From: Pedococcus aerophilus
Lineage (GTDB): Bacteria > Actinomycetota > Actinomycetes > Actinomycetales > Dermatophilaceae
Assembly: GCF_039532215.1 (NCBI RefSeq)
Contig: NZ_BAAARN010000001.1
Location: 2,031,942 to 2,095,941 of the forward strand
Direction: 5' to 3'
DNA length: 64,000 bases
Shown: positions 1 to 8,558 of the stretch, one piece after another
Numbering within the stretch: the first letter of the stretch is position 1
How the letters are laid out: each line of letters opens with the position of its first letter
Notes under the pieces: generated by a model
Told to the model about the DNA's origin: nothing
Seen by the model: the letters and a program-made list of their open reading frames with translations, nothing else
Database searches by the model: none
Program-made: the position numbers and the translations under genes

Positions 1-798
1 GACGGTCTTGCGGACCCGGACGTAACCCAGCGCCTGCTTGCCGTTGACCTTGCTCTTGCCGGCGGGCAGCACGAGGTGGCTGTCCTCGTCGTTGATGGGG
101 TCGGGCGTGCAGACGGTCACGCCACCGAGGGCGTCGACCATCTTCTGGAAGCCGCGGAAGTCGATGACGACGAAGTGGTCGACGAAGATGCCCGTCAGGC
201 CCTCGAAGGTCCGGATCGTGCAGGCCGGGCCACCCAGGGTGAAGTTCTGGTTCCACTGACGCATGACGCCGTTCTCGACGTTGTCCTTGGGGTTCTTGCA
301 GTCACGCGGGGCCATGGTCATGGAGTCGCGCGGGATCGACACGACGATGGCGGACTTGCGGTCGGCCGACAGGTGGACGACGAGGTTGGTGTCGGAGCGG
401 GCACCCTCGAGTCCGTACTCCGTCTGCCCCTTGCCGAGGTTGGTCCCCTCGCGGCTGTCCGAACCCATCACCATGATGTTCACCGGCGCGAGGTTGGTCA
501 CGGCATCGGTCGTCGCAGCCGGCTCGGGGCGGTCACCGAGCGCGCTGCTGATGTCGAGTCGGCTGATGTTGCCGTTGAGCTTCACGTAGGCCGCGATCCC
601 GAGGACGAGGGCCACCACGAGCAGGGCAGCGACGCCGAACAACGAGCGGCGCAGCCACGGGTGACGGTGCGAGCTCCCTTGGTGGCGCTGCGACCTGCGC
701 CCGACACCGGCGTCGTCCTGTGGCGTGCCGCCCCCCGGGGCACTGGCGTCCTGGCCGGGCGTGCTGCCCTGCGCAGAGCCGTTGGTGGGCTCGCTCAC
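1..798 (-). CDS. LytR-CpsA-Psr (LCP) family cell-wall ligase, 3' end outside window
   Basis: The visible 266 codons give a GTG start, a Ser/Gly/Gln-rich cytoplasmic head (residues 1-50), one membrane segment (about 52-72) and then an extracytoplasmic LCP catalytic domain. Signature pieces are visible: MVMGSDSREG, the RSDT motif, SIPRDSM, and the later LGGVTVC and ALGYVRVRKT blocks. LCP proteins transfer undecaprenyl-pyrophosphate-linked glycopolymers onto peptidoglycan on the outer face of the membrane. GTG at 798 is chosen because a GAGAGG-like ribosome site lies just upstream and the frame is closed further up. The gene runs off the left edge, so any C-terminal LytR_C domain cannot be judged. 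It is divergent from the penicillin-binding protein gene, which fits a cell-envelope role. Confidence 0.93.
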   Translation of the reverse strand, partial: MSEPTNGSAQGSTPGQDASAPGGGTPQDDAGVGRRSQRHQGSSHRHPWLRRSLFGVAALLVVALVLGIAAYVKLNGNISRLDISSALGDRPEPAATTDAVTNLAPVNIMVMGSDSREGTNLGKGQTEYGLEGARSDTNLVVHLSADRKSAIVVSIPRDSMTMAPRDCKNPKDNVENGVMRQWNQNFTLGGPACTIRTFEGLTGIFVDHFVVIDFRGFQKMVDALGGVTVCTPDPINDEDSHLVLPAGKSKVNGKQALGYVRVRKTV

Positions 799-1045
799 GT
801 GGACCTCTCTGGCTCGACTGCACCGCCAGCGGGTGGGCGGGGCGACGCATCGTCTCGGCGAGTGTAAAGGCGAAACCTGAGCGTGCTGATGACAATGCGC
901 CTACTTCCCTGACGCCCCACATGGCCGATCGGTTGTCCCCGGCGGGGAACTCGTCGCCGCGAGGTCACTCGCCGCCGCGCACGGTCGGGCGGACCCGCGG
1001 ACAAATGGGACAAGGACTCCCAGCCCGGTGGGGTTTGATGGGGCC

Positions 1046-2959
1046 ATGAGCAAGCGAGCACTGGTGGGGGCCCTGACTGCAGCGGCCGTGGTGGCAGCTC
1101 TCGTGGGAGGCGGGCTGTGGTGGCGCCACACGAAGGCCGAGCGCGACGCCGACGAGCAGTCCGCGGCGGCTGTGGCAGCCTTCGCGAAGGGCTGGTCCCA
1201 GCGGTCCTTCCCGAAGGCGGGGGCGGCCTTCGTGGGCACGACCGCCCAGTCCGTCCAGGACGGCTTCACCAAGGCCACCAACGGTCTGGGCTCGGGTCCG
1301 GTCACCGTCAGCGCCGGTGACGTCGCCCGCGACGGGGACCGCGCCACCTCGACCCTGCGGACCACCTGGACCCTCGGCGGCGACGTGCCGTGGGCGTACG
1401 ACGTGCCGGTCACCGTGCAGCGCACCGGTGATCAGTGGGCCGTCGCGCCACCTGCATCCGGTTCGCTGTGGCACCCGGAGCTCCAGGCCGCCGACACCCT
1501 CACCGCCACCCGCACGTGGGGCCAGCGCGGCGATCTCCTCGACCGCGACGGCGAGCCCCTCATGCCGATCGGGAAGGTCTACCCCGTCCAGATCGACCCG
1601 GGCCGCGCCACCACGGCGACCGTCACGGCGCTGGAGAAGATCGTCGACGAGCCCGCCGGCTCGCTCGTGGCCAAGCTCGAGGCCGCCACCAAGGCCGGGA
1701 GCAAGGCCCCGATCGCCGTGATCACCTACCGCGAGGCCGACTTCCAGGAGCGACGGGCCGCCCTCGACGACCTCAAGGGCGTCATCTACCCGGCCCGCGA
1801 GCAGCCGCTCGCCCGCACCCGCACGTTCGGCCAGCCCCTGCTCGGCACGTATGGTGCCGTGAGCGCCGAGGGCGTCGCCAAGAGCGAGGGGCGTTACGTC
1901 GCAGGCGACTACGCCGGCGTGAGTGGCCTCCAAGGGCGCTACGACGTCCAGCTCGGCGGAACCCCCGGCATCGCGGTCACCTCCAGCGCGAACCCTGACA
2001 CGCCCCTGTTCAGCAAGGACGCCGTGGACGGCACGGACGTGAAGACGACGTTGTCGCCGGACGTGCAGACCGCGGCGGAGTCCGCCGTGGCAGGCACCGG
2101 CGAGGTGCCCTCGGCCCTCGTCGCCGTCGACGTGGAGACCGGCGACGTGCTGGCCTCGGCGAACTCCCCGGCGCTCGGCTTCGACCGGGCGCTCACGGGT
2201 CAGTACCCGCCCGGGTCGGCCTTCAAGATCGCCAGCACCTACGCCCTGCTCACGGGCGGCAAGGTCACGCCGAGCACCTCGGTCGACTGCCCCAAGACGT
2301 TCGCGGTCGACGGTCGCTCCTACAAGAACTACGAGGGTGAGTCGCTCGGCAACCCGGACTTCGCCACCGACTTCGCGCACTCCTGCAACACCGCGTTCGT
2401 GAAGCTCTCCACCGACCTCGGCGACGGCGACCTGTCCAAGGCGGCCGACGCCCTCGGCCTCACTGGCTGGGCCAGGACCCTCGGCGTCGGCAACGCGTTC
2501 GACGCGAGCATCCCCACCAACAACGGCAAGACCGACAAGGCCTCGGCGTCGATCGGGCAGGGTCGCAACCTCACCTCCCCGCTCGCCCTCGCGACGATGG
2601 TCGCGTCGGTGGCACGGGGCAGCGCCATACCGCCGGCGCTCGTGACCGAACCCGCGCCGACAGGTGCGGACCGCGCGCCCAAGGCGCTCGACGCCGACGC
2701 CGTCGGGCAGCTGCGCGAGCTCATGCGGCAGGTCGTCACCGACGGCACCGGCACGGTCCTCCGCGACGCCCCCGGTGGCGCGGTGCGCGGCAAGTCGGGC
2801 ACCGCGGAGTTCGGCTCGAAGAACCCGCCGGAGACGCATGCGTGGTTCGTCGGGTACCAGGACGGTGTGGCGTTCGCGGCGCTCGTCGAGAAGGGCAAGA
2901 GCGGCGGCACCGTAGCTGCACCGGTGGCCAAGGACTTCCTCACGGCGCTGGCGAGGTAG
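1046..2959 (+). CDS. Class B penicillin-binding protein with NTF2-like N-terminal domain
   Basis: 637-residue peptidoglycan transpeptidase. Order of parts: short N-terminal membrane anchor (about residues 6-25, no lipobox Cys), NTF2-like/MecA-N domain (about 35-145), dimerisation domain, then transpeptidase domain. The three active-site motifs are present: SAFK with nucleophile Ser391, SCN at 446-448 and KSGT from Lys583. This architecture matches actinobacterial PBPs of the Rv2864c type (family knowledge); cross-linking would take place outside the membrane. ATG 1046 is preferred because the hydrophobic anchor follows directly; a GTG at 1028 would add only six residues and the ribosome site is weak for both. 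Transcription ends at a perfect hairpin just downstream. Confidence 0.93.
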   Translation: MSKRALVGALTAAAVVAALVGGGLWWRHTKAERDADEQSAAAVAAFAKGWSQRSFPKAGAAFVGTTAQSVQDGFTKATNGLGSGPVTVSAGDVARDGDRATSTLRTTWTLGGDVPWAYDVPVTVQRTGDQWAVAPPASGSLWHPELQAADTLTATRTWGQRGDLLDRDGEPLMPIGKVYPVQIDPGRATTATVTALEKIVDEPAGSLVAKLEAATKAGSKAPIAVITYREADFQERRAALDDLKGVIYPAREQPLARTRTFGQPLLGTYGAVSAEGVAKSEGRYVAGDYAGVSGLQGRYDVQLGGTPGIAVTSSANPDTPLFSKDAVDGTDVKTTLSPDVQTAAESAVAGTGEVPSALVAVDVETGDVLASANSPALGFDRALTGQYPPGSAFKIASTYALLTGGKVTPSTSVDCPKTFAVDGRSYKNYEGESLGNPDFATDFAHSCNTAFVKLSTDLGDGDLSKAADALGLTGWARTLGVGNAFDASIPTNNGKTDKASASIGQGRNLTSPLALATMVASVARGSAIPPALVTEPAPTGADRAPKALDADAVGQLRELMRQVVTDGTGTVLRDAPGGAVRGKSGTAEFGSKNPPETHAWFVGYQDGVAFAALVEKGKSGGTVAAPVAKDFLTALAR

Positions 2960-2980
2960 CCGGGCACCGTTGGTGCAGAA

Positions 2981-3013
2981 CGAGGCCCCCACCGGGATCC
3001 GGTGGGGGCCTCG
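2981..3013. terminator. Bidirectional hairpin terminator between PBP and csp genes
   Basis: Perfect 15-bp inverted repeat (2981-2995 and 2999-3013) with a 3-nt loop, lying between two convergent genes. There is no clear T-run, as is usual in high-GC actinobacteria, but position and symmetry support a shared terminator. Confidence 0.8.
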
Positions 3014-3040
3014 CTGAAGACTGTGGTTGAGCAGTCCTCG

Positions 3041-3244
3041 TCAGATCGGGCGAACGGCGTCAGCCTGGGGACCCTTGGGTCCCTGGGTGACCTCGAACTC
3101 CACGCGCTGCGCCTCGTCCAGCGAGCGGTAGCCCGAGGAGTCGATCGCCGAGTAGTGGACGAACACGTCCGGGCCGCCGCCGTCCTGGGCGATGAAGCCG
3201 AAGCCCTTCTCAGCGTTGAACCACTTAACGGTTCCCTGTGCCAT
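3041..3244 (-). CDS. Cold-shock protein, CspA family
   Basis: 67-residue single-domain cold-shock protein that binds single-stranded RNA/DNA and acts as an RNA chaperone in the cytoplasm. The protein opens [18 protein letters not shown] and contains the RNP1-like (KGFGFI) and RNP2-like (DVFVHYSAI) motifs; the length is the family norm. ATG 3244 is preceded by a strong GAAGGAAAGAG ribosome site. The frame stays open upstream to 3412 but that extension lacks family similarity and is better read as a long 5' leader, which csp mRNAs commonly have. Confidence 0.95.
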   Translation of the reverse strand: MAQGTVKWFNAEKGFGFIAQDGGGPDVFVHYSAIDSSGYRSLDEAQRVEFEVTQGPKGPQADAVRPI

Positions 3245-3345
3245 GGGGTAACTCTTTCCTTCGTAGCCATTGGTGCCACGCACTTTGCGAAACACCAGGC
3301 TGCCGTACACAACCCCACCGACGAGACATGCCCGCCTCAGATGAG

Positions 3346-3376
3346 AAAAGCCCGCTCTGATGGTGCTAGGGCGGGC
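3346..3376 (-). terminator. Possible intrinsic terminator or leader hairpin (minus strand)
   Basis: On the minus strand, GCCCGC (3376-3371) pairs with GCGGGC (3355-3350) and is followed by TTTT (3349-3346). It lies between the folP2-like stop (3520) and the csp start (3244), so it may end folP2 transcription or act within the csp leader. The loop is 15 nt, which weakens the call. Confidence 0.45.
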
Positions 3377-3519
3377 ACTTCGTCGACCTTTGCGAGGAAC
3401 TGCTTGATGCAACCGCGACAGACGCTAGCACGCAGATTGCTGATCGTGGAGACCAACCAGAGTCAATTTCTCACCATGCGGGGCGCGGTCTCGTGGGTCC
3501 CTCAGGGGCTCGGTCGAGG

Positions 3520-4437
3520 TCACACCCCACGGATGGCGCGGACCGGCGGGCGGTCCCCGCGGATCGTCGCCACCATGTCCACGACGCGACGCGTGGCCCG
3601 CACGTCGTGGGCACGGAACACGGTCGCCCCCAGCCAGGCAGCGACCGCCGTCGCGGCGAGGGTCCCCTCGAGCCGGTCGTTCGCCTCCAGGCCGAGCGAC
3701 TCGCCCACGAAGTCCTTGCGGGACAACGCCTGCAGGATGGGGAAGCCCAGTCCGGCGAGGTCGGCGGTGTGCCGCAGCACGACCAGCGAGTGAGCCGTGG
3801 TCTTGCCGAAGTCCAGGGTCGGGTCGACGAGGACGCGCTCGGCCGGGATGCCGGCGTCGACCGCGGTCCGGGCGCCGTCGGCCAGCGTCCGGAGGACGTC
3901 GCGGACCACGTCCAGCGGGTCGGGGCCGTAGGTCACGTTCACCGGGTCGGTCCGCGGCGGCAGGCCCCCCGTGTGCGAGCAGACCACTCCTGCACCGATC
4001 TCGGCAGCCACGTGCACCAGCTGGGGGTCGTGGCCGGACCACGTGTCGTTGACGAGGTCGAGGCCGATGCGGCCGGCTTCGCGCGCGACCTCGCTGCGCC
4101 AGGTGTCGAGGCTGAGGACGAGCTCGGGGTAAGTGGTGCGGGCGTGCGCGAGGAACGGCAGGACGCGGTCCAGCTCCTGCTCGGCGGAGACCACCTCGCC
4201 GTCCTGACCCGCCCGCACCCCACCGACGTCGACGATGTCGGCACCTGCGTCGACCGCGTCGTCGAGGGCACGCTTGGCCGAATCGAGGTCGGCGTGCCGG
4301 TTGCCTGCGAAGAACGAGTCGTGCGTGCGGTTGATGATGCCCATCACCGCCGGGGTCGACGCGTCGAACGTCCGGCCGCGCAGCACCAGCGGCGGCGTGC
4401 GCGGGAGGTCGAACGGCTGCGGATCCGAACTGGTCAC
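3520..4437 (-). CDS. folP2: Dihydropteroate synthase-like protein, FolP2 type
   Basis: 305-residue TIM-barrel protein of the dihydropteroate synthase family. The usual pterin/pABA-site motifs are present but altered: MGIINRTHDSFF where active enzymes have a GI(L/V)NVTPDSF block, DTWRSEVA for the Asp-Thr-x-Arg block, NDTWSG for the NDVSG block, DPTLDFGKT for DPGxGFGKT, and SRKDFVG for the SRKSF loop. This pattern fits the actinobacterial FolP2 paralogue, which is generally regarded as not providing DHPS activity (family knowledge), so a true folate role is doubtful. GTG 4437 is chosen because GAGGAT precedes it and the family similarity begins there. The gene diverges from a membrane-protein gene. 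Confidence 0.82.
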   Translation of the reverse strand: MTSSDPQPFDLPRTPPLVLRGRTFDASTPAVMGIINRTHDSFFAGNRHADLDSAKRALDDAVDAGADIVDVGGVRAGQDGEVVSAEQELDRVLPFLAHARTTYPELVLSLDTWRSEVAREAGRIGLDLVNDTWSGHDPQLVHVAAEIGAGVVCSHTGGLPPRTDPVNVTYGPDPLDVVRDVLRTLADGARTAVDAGIPAERVLVDPTLDFGKTTAHSLVVLRHTADLAGLGFPILQALSRKDFVGESLGLEANDRLEGTLAATAVAAWLGATVFRAHDVRATRRVVDMVATIRGDRPPVRAIRGV

Positions 4438-4558
4438 CGCGTCATCCTCGCACCGCGGTGCCCGGCGCCGACGGCTCCCCTTGTACTCGCCTCCGCCGGC
4501 CCTCGGCAAGGGGCTGCATACCCGTGTGCGCGCGCCCACCCCGGTGGGACGATCAGCC

Positions 4559-5365
4559 ATGGCAACCCCTACCACCGCACCGATCCGCCGGTGGATCGTC
4601 CGCACCACCATCGGCTCGTTCTCGCTCGCAGCACTCATGGGCATCATCGCCCTCCTCGGCAGTGGCGACTTCGGTGAGTTCGAGGGCCGCATCCTGCTCA
4701 CCACACTCCTCGTCGGCGTCGTGAGCATCGCCGTCCTCTGCTACCTCGCCACCGCCGGCCGCCGCTCCCAGCCCGTCGGGGTGGCCGGTGGCGTCGTCGT
4801 CCTCGTGCCGTTGGTCTGCGCCCTGCTCATGATCTGGGGCGCCGACTGGGACCGCGGTCCCGGCGAGGGTCTGGCCCGCACCTTCGGCGTCGGGTCGATC
4901 TTCGCCGCCACCCTCGCCCAGGCCAGCCTGCTCCTCGCACTCTGCGACGGCGCCCGCGCGGTGGTGCGACGGCTGCTCACCGCCACCCTCGCGCTCGCCG
5001 GTCTGCTCGCCCTGCTCACGTGCCTGCTCGTCCTCGGCTACGAGCCCGACGAGGACACCTACTTCCGGGTGCTCGGGGTCGTCGCGATCCTCGACGTCCT
5101 CGGCACGGTCGTCGTCGCGGCACTGGTGAAGTTCGGCCCCTCGGCGAGCAACACCCAGCGGCGACGTCTCGACGGGGCCGAGGACGGTGGCGCTCCCGGC
5201 ACCTCGCTCCTCCCCGCAGACCTCGCCGCCGACACGGCCGCGTATGCAGCGGCGCACCAGATCACCTCCGAGCAGGTCGTGGTCCGTGCCGTGCGGGAGT
5301 TCCTGACCCACGAGTCGGGCTCCGACACTCCGCGTCCCCGAGCCGAGGAGGAGCCCGCTCGGTAG
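4559..5365 (+). CDS. Predicted polytopic membrane protein, function unknown
   Basis: 268 residues with about six hydrophobic segments between residues 15 and 195 and a hydrophilic, Arg/Glu-rich C-terminal tail. I do not recognise a catalytic family. The tail (about 215-268) has a stretch, AYAAAHQITSEQVVVRAVREF, shaped like a short ribbon-helix or CopG-like segment, which is only a resemblance. ATG 4559 is followed at once by a basic stretch and the first membrane segment. The stop is 9 bp before the acyl-CoA dehydrogenase start, so the genes may be co-transcribed. Confidence 0.8.
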   Translation: MATPTTAPIRRWIVRTTIGSFSLAALMGIIALLGSGDFGEFEGRILLTTLLVGVVSIAVLCYLATAGRRSQPVGVAGGVVVLVPLVCALLMIWGADWDRGPGEGLARTFGVGSIFAATLAQASLLLALCDGARAVVRRLLTATLALAGLLALLTCLLVLGYEPDEDTYFRVLGVVAILDVLGTVVVAALVKFGPSASNTQRRRLDGAEDGGAPGTSLLPADLAADTAAYAAAHQITSEQVVVRAVREFLTHESGSDTPRPRAEEEPAR

Positions 5366-5374
5366 TGTCGGGGA

Positions 5375-6580
5375 GTGGCCTTTGACTTCAGCATGAGCCC
5401 AGCCGTCGAGCAGCAACGCCGTCGGGTCGAGGAGTTCGTCGCGGCCGAGGTGGTGCCGCTCGAGCAGAAAGTGTTCACCGAGGGGATGACCGACGCCCTG
5501 CGCGTCGAGCTCCAGGCGAAGGCCAAGGCTGCCGGGGTCTTCGCGCCCCAGGCGCCGAAGGAGTTCGGCGGTGGCGGCTTCCGGTTCGACGAGTCGGCGG
5601 TGCTACTCGAAGAGGCTGGCTACTCGCTGCTCGGGCCGCTCGCCCTCAACTGCGCCGCCCCCGACGAGGGCAACATCCACCTCCTGCACGTCACCGGGTC
5701 GGCGATGCAGAAGGAGAAGTACCTCGAGCCGCTGGTCGCCGGCGAGGTGCGGTCCTGCTTCTCCATGACCGAGCCGCCCCCCGGCGCCGGCTCCGACCCG
5801 TCCGCCCTGCGGACGCGCGCCCGCCGGACCGACGGCGGTTGGCTGATCAACGGCGACAAGTGGCTCATCACCGGTGCCGACGGTGCGGCCTTCTCGATCG
5901 TCATGGCGCTCAACGAGGGTGACGACGTCCCGCAGGGCGCGACGATGTTCCTCGTCGATGCGGACAACCCCGGGTTCGTCGTGGGCGAGCACCTCAACAC
6001 CATCGACGCCACCGGGGTCGGCGGCCACTGCCGCGTCTCGCTGCGCGACTGCTTCGTCCCCGACGACCACGTGCTCGGCGAGGTGGGCAAGGGGTTCCAG
6101 AGCGCGCAGGTGCGGCTGGCGCCGGCGCGGCTGACGCACTGCATGCGCTGGCTCGGCGCGGCTCGGCGCGCCCACGACATCGCCGTCGAGCGGGCCGTCG
6201 GCCGCGAGCTGTTCGGCAGCACCCTGTCGGACCTCGGCATGGCCCAGGCCCTGATCGCCGAGAACGAGATCGACCTCGATGCCGCACGCTCGATGATCTG
6301 GCACGCCTCCTGGGCCATCGCCGAGGGGCAGCGCAGCAGCGAGCAGTCCTCGCGCACCAAGGTCTTCGCGAGCGAGGCCGCCTGCCGCGTCGTCGACCGC
6401 TCGGTCCAGCTGGCCGGTGGCATGGGCACGTCCGAGGAGCTCGTGCTCGGCCGGATCTACCGTGACATCAGGTCCTTCCGCATCTACGACGGTGCCACCG
6501 AGGTGCACAAGATGTCGATCGCCAAGCGCGCGGCCCGCAGGGCCGCGGAGCGCACCGCCGACCGTGAGGCGCGAGCATGA
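5375..6580 (+). CDS. Acyl-CoA dehydrogenase family protein
   Basis: 401-residue FAD enzyme of the acyl-CoA dehydrogenase family. N-terminal helical domain (about 1-120), central beta domain with SFSMTEPPPGAGSDPS and WLINGDKWLITGA, and C-terminal helical bundle with AGGMGTSEELVLGRIYRDI and the YDGATEVH block near the end. These are flavin and substrate-binding signatures. Start GTG 5375 is supported by the family beginning (VAFDFS...). The stop overlaps the next start in ATGA at 6577-6580, so this gene and the APH-like kinase are translationally coupled. That arrangement resembles a split ACAD10/ACAD11 or the LvaC-LvaA pair that handles 4-hydroxyacyl-CoA substrates; the specific substrate here is inference. 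Confidence 0.9.
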   Translation: MAFDFSMSPAVEQQRRRVEEFVAAEVVPLEQKVFTEGMTDALRVELQAKAKAAGVFAPQAPKEFGGGGFRFDESAVLLEEAGYSLLGPLALNCAAPDEGNIHLLHVTGSAMQKEKYLEPLVAGEVRSCFSMTEPPPGAGSDPSALRTRARRTDGGWLINGDKWLITGADGAAFSIVMALNEGDDVPQGATMFLVDADNPGFVVGEHLNTIDATGVGGHCRVSLRDCFVPDDHVLGEVGKGFQSAQVRLAPARLTHCMRWLGAARRAHDIAVERAVGRELFGSTLSDLGMAQALIAENEIDLDAARSMIWHASWAIAEGQRSSEQSSRTKVFASEAACRVVDRSVQLAGGMGTSEELVLGRIYRDIRSFRIYDGATEVHKMSIAKRAARRAAERTADREARA

Positions 6581-7650
6581 GTGCCGCGAGCGGCATACCG
6601 CAGGCCGCGGAGGCGAGCGGCGCAGGACGCGAGGAGGTCCCCGGCCTGCCCCGTGAGTCGTTCACGGCATGGGCGGCGGAGGCCGTGCCCGAGCTGGGCC
6701 CCGACTGGACCGCGGAGGTGATCTCCGGCGGGCTGTCCAACATCACGTACCGGGTGGCCGGGCCGACCGCGACGGTCATCGTCCGCCGACCCCCGATGGG
6801 CACGCTGCTGCCGAGCGCCCATGACATGGCTCGCGAGTCACGGGTGCTCTCCGCGCTGTGGCCGACCGCCGTGCCGGTCCCCGAGGTCCTCGCGACCACG
6901 ACCGACCGTGACGTCGTCGGGGCACCGTTCTACGTCATGGCCCTCGTCGACGGCACGGTCTACCGCGAGCCCGCCCAGACGGCTGAACTTGCTGTGGCGC
7001 AGCGGGATCAGCTCTCCGACTCCCTCGTCGAGGTGCTGGCCGCCGTCCACGCCGTCGACCTCGACGCGACCGGGCTGCGCGACTTCGGCAAGCCCGACGG
7101 GTACCTCGAGCGGCAGGTGCGCCGCTGGGGCGGGCAGTGGGACGCTAGCCGCACCCGCGACCTGCCGGCGATGGACGACCTGGTCCGGGCGCTCGACTCC
7201 CAGCGCCCCGACGGCGGCGAGGTGACGCTCGTGCACGGCGACTACCGGCTCGACAACACCCTGGTCACCGACGTCGGGGGCCGGCTCGAGGTCGCAGCCG
7301 TCGTCGACTGGGAGCTCAGCACCCTCGGCGACCCGCTCGCCGACCTCGCGACGTGGCTGACCTACTACTCCGGCCCCGGTGAGGACGGCAGTGCCGTGCC
7401 CGTCGCTGCCGGGCTGACCGCGCACGAGGGCTTCCCGACGACGGACGAGATCGCCGCGCGGTATGCCGCCGCGACCGGTCGCGACGTGTCCGGACTCGAC
7501 TACTACCGGGCCTTCACCGACTTCCGCCTCGCGGTCATCCTCGAAGGAGTTCACGCGCGCTTCCTCGCCGGGAAGTCCTTGGGCGAGGGGTACGACCGGG
7601 TGGGCGACTCCGTGCCGCTGCTCGTCGAGCGCGCACTGTCCCGGCTCTGA
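6577..7650 (+). CDS. APH-fold phosphotransferase, ACAD11/LvaA-like acyl-CoA kinase
   Basis: 357-residue protein of the aminoglycoside-phosphotransferase fold. Visible motifs: SGGLSNITYRV nucleotide loop, VIVRRPP with the ATP-binding basic residues, HGDYRLDN (220-227) as the Brenner catalytic loop, and VVDWELSTLGDP with the metal-binding Asp. The GLSN.T and WELSTLGDP wording is typical of the ACAD10/11 N-terminal kinase domain and of LvaA, which phosphorylates 4-hydroxyacyl-CoA, rather than of drug-resistance kinases (family knowledge). It overlaps the acyl-CoA dehydrogenase gene by 4 bp, so the two probably act in one pathway for hydroxylated acyl-CoAs. A resistance role is unlikely. Confidence 0.85.
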   Translation: MSAASGIPQAAEASGAGREEVPGLPRESFTAWAAEAVPELGPDWTAEVISGGLSNITYRVAGPTATVIVRRPPMGTLLPSAHDMARESRVLSALWPTAVPVPEVLATTTDRDVVGAPFYVMALVDGTVYREPAQTAELAVAQRDQLSDSLVEVLAAVHAVDLDATGLRDFGKPDGYLERQVRRWGGQWDASRTRDLPAMDDLVRALDSQRPDGGEVTLVHGDYRLDNTLVTDVGGRLEVAAVVDWELSTLGDPLADLATWLTYYSGPGEDGSAVPVAAGLTAHEGFPTTDEIAARYAAATGRDVSGLDYYRAFTDFRLAVILEGVHARFLAGKSLGEGYDRVGDSVPLLVERALSRL

Positions 7651-7693
7651 CAGCGCCCGGGCGCGGGCGGGACCACGGGCCGGGCAGACGTGA

Positions 7694-8467
7694 CTAGCTG
7701 CTCGGCAGGGTGAGGATCTCGGCGCCGTCCTCGGTGATGGCGATGGTGTGCTCGCTGTGGGCGGTCAGGCAGCCGGTGGCGCTGCGCAGGGTCCAGCCGT
7801 CGTCGTCGGTGACGAGCCGGTCGGTGTCGGCCATCACCCAGGGCTCGAGGGCCAGCAGCAACCCCGGTCGCAGCGGGAACCCGCGGCCGGGACGACCGCT
7901 GTTCGCCACGTGGGGGTCCTGGTGCATCGTCGACCCGACGCCGTGGCCGCCGAACTGGGTGTTGACCGTGTACCCGGCCGCCTGGAGCGTGGTGCCGATC
8001 GCGTGGGAGAGGTCACCGATGCGGGCGCCGGGCACGGCGGCAGTGATCCCGGCGGCCAGGGCCTGCTCGGTGGCTTCGATGAGCGCGAGGCTCTCGGCGG
8101 GCTGCGAATGCCCGACGACGAAGCTGATCGCCGAGTCGGCGACGACACCACCGAGGGAGATCGCGAGGTCGAGGGACACGAGGTCGCCGTCGGCAAGCGT
8201 GCGGTCGTGCGGGAGACCGTGCAGGACGGCGTCGTTGACCGATGTGCAGATGTAGTGGCCGAACGGTCCGCGCCCGAAGGAGGGGGCGTAGTCGACGTAG
8301 CAGGACTGCGCCCCGGCCTCGAGGATCATGGCCTTGGCCCAGCCGTCGATGTCGAGCAGGTTCGTGCCCACCGCACTGCGCTGCCGGAGCGACTGGAGGA
8401 TGTCGGCGACGAGGGCGCCGGTCTCCTTGCCCCGCGCGACCTCGGTGGGGCTCAGGATCTCGATCAC
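7694..8467 (-). CDS. map: Methionine aminopeptidase, type I
   Basis: 257-residue pita-bread metallopeptidase that removes the initiator Met from nascent proteins. The five metal ligands can be placed: Asp in VSLDLAI, Asp in VADSAISF, His in FGGHGVG, Glu in ALEPW, and Glu in SEHTIAI. The substrate His sits in FGHYICTSVND. Some contexts depart from the housekeeping enzyme (SLDLAI and VADSAISF where NID and GDTS are usual), so it may be a second, divergent MAP. GTG 8467 follows AAGGG at good spacing. It is convergent with the kinase gene. Confidence 0.9.
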   Translation of the reverse strand: MIEILSPTEVARGKETGALVADILQSLRQRSAVGTNLLDIDGWAKAMILEAGAQSCYVDYAPSFGRGPFGHYICTSVNDAVLHGLPHDRTLADGDLVSLDLAISLGGVVADSAISFVVGHSQPAESLALIEATEQALAAGITAAVPGARIGDLSHAIGTTLQAAGYTVNTQFGGHGVGSTMHQDPHVANSGRPGRGFPLRPGLLLALEPWVMADTDRLVTDDDGWTLRSATGCLTAHSEHTIAITEDGAEILTLPSS

Positions 8468-8558
8468 GGTCGTGCCCTTCGTCGGTGTGCCGGCCCGGTG
8501 TGGTCACGGGCAGGCGACCAAACTACCTCCGGAGCATCCGTGCCCGGTGCCCGCCTCC

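Noticed and set aside
965-2992. 675-codon open frame antisense to the penicillin-binding protein gene
   Set aside because: Arg/Gly/Val-rich shadow of a clear PBP gene, caused by high GC; no family resemblance.
6577-7650. Aminoglycoside resistance gene
   Set aside because: APH fold is present but the motifs and coupling to an acyl-CoA dehydrogenase fit an acyl-CoA kinase.
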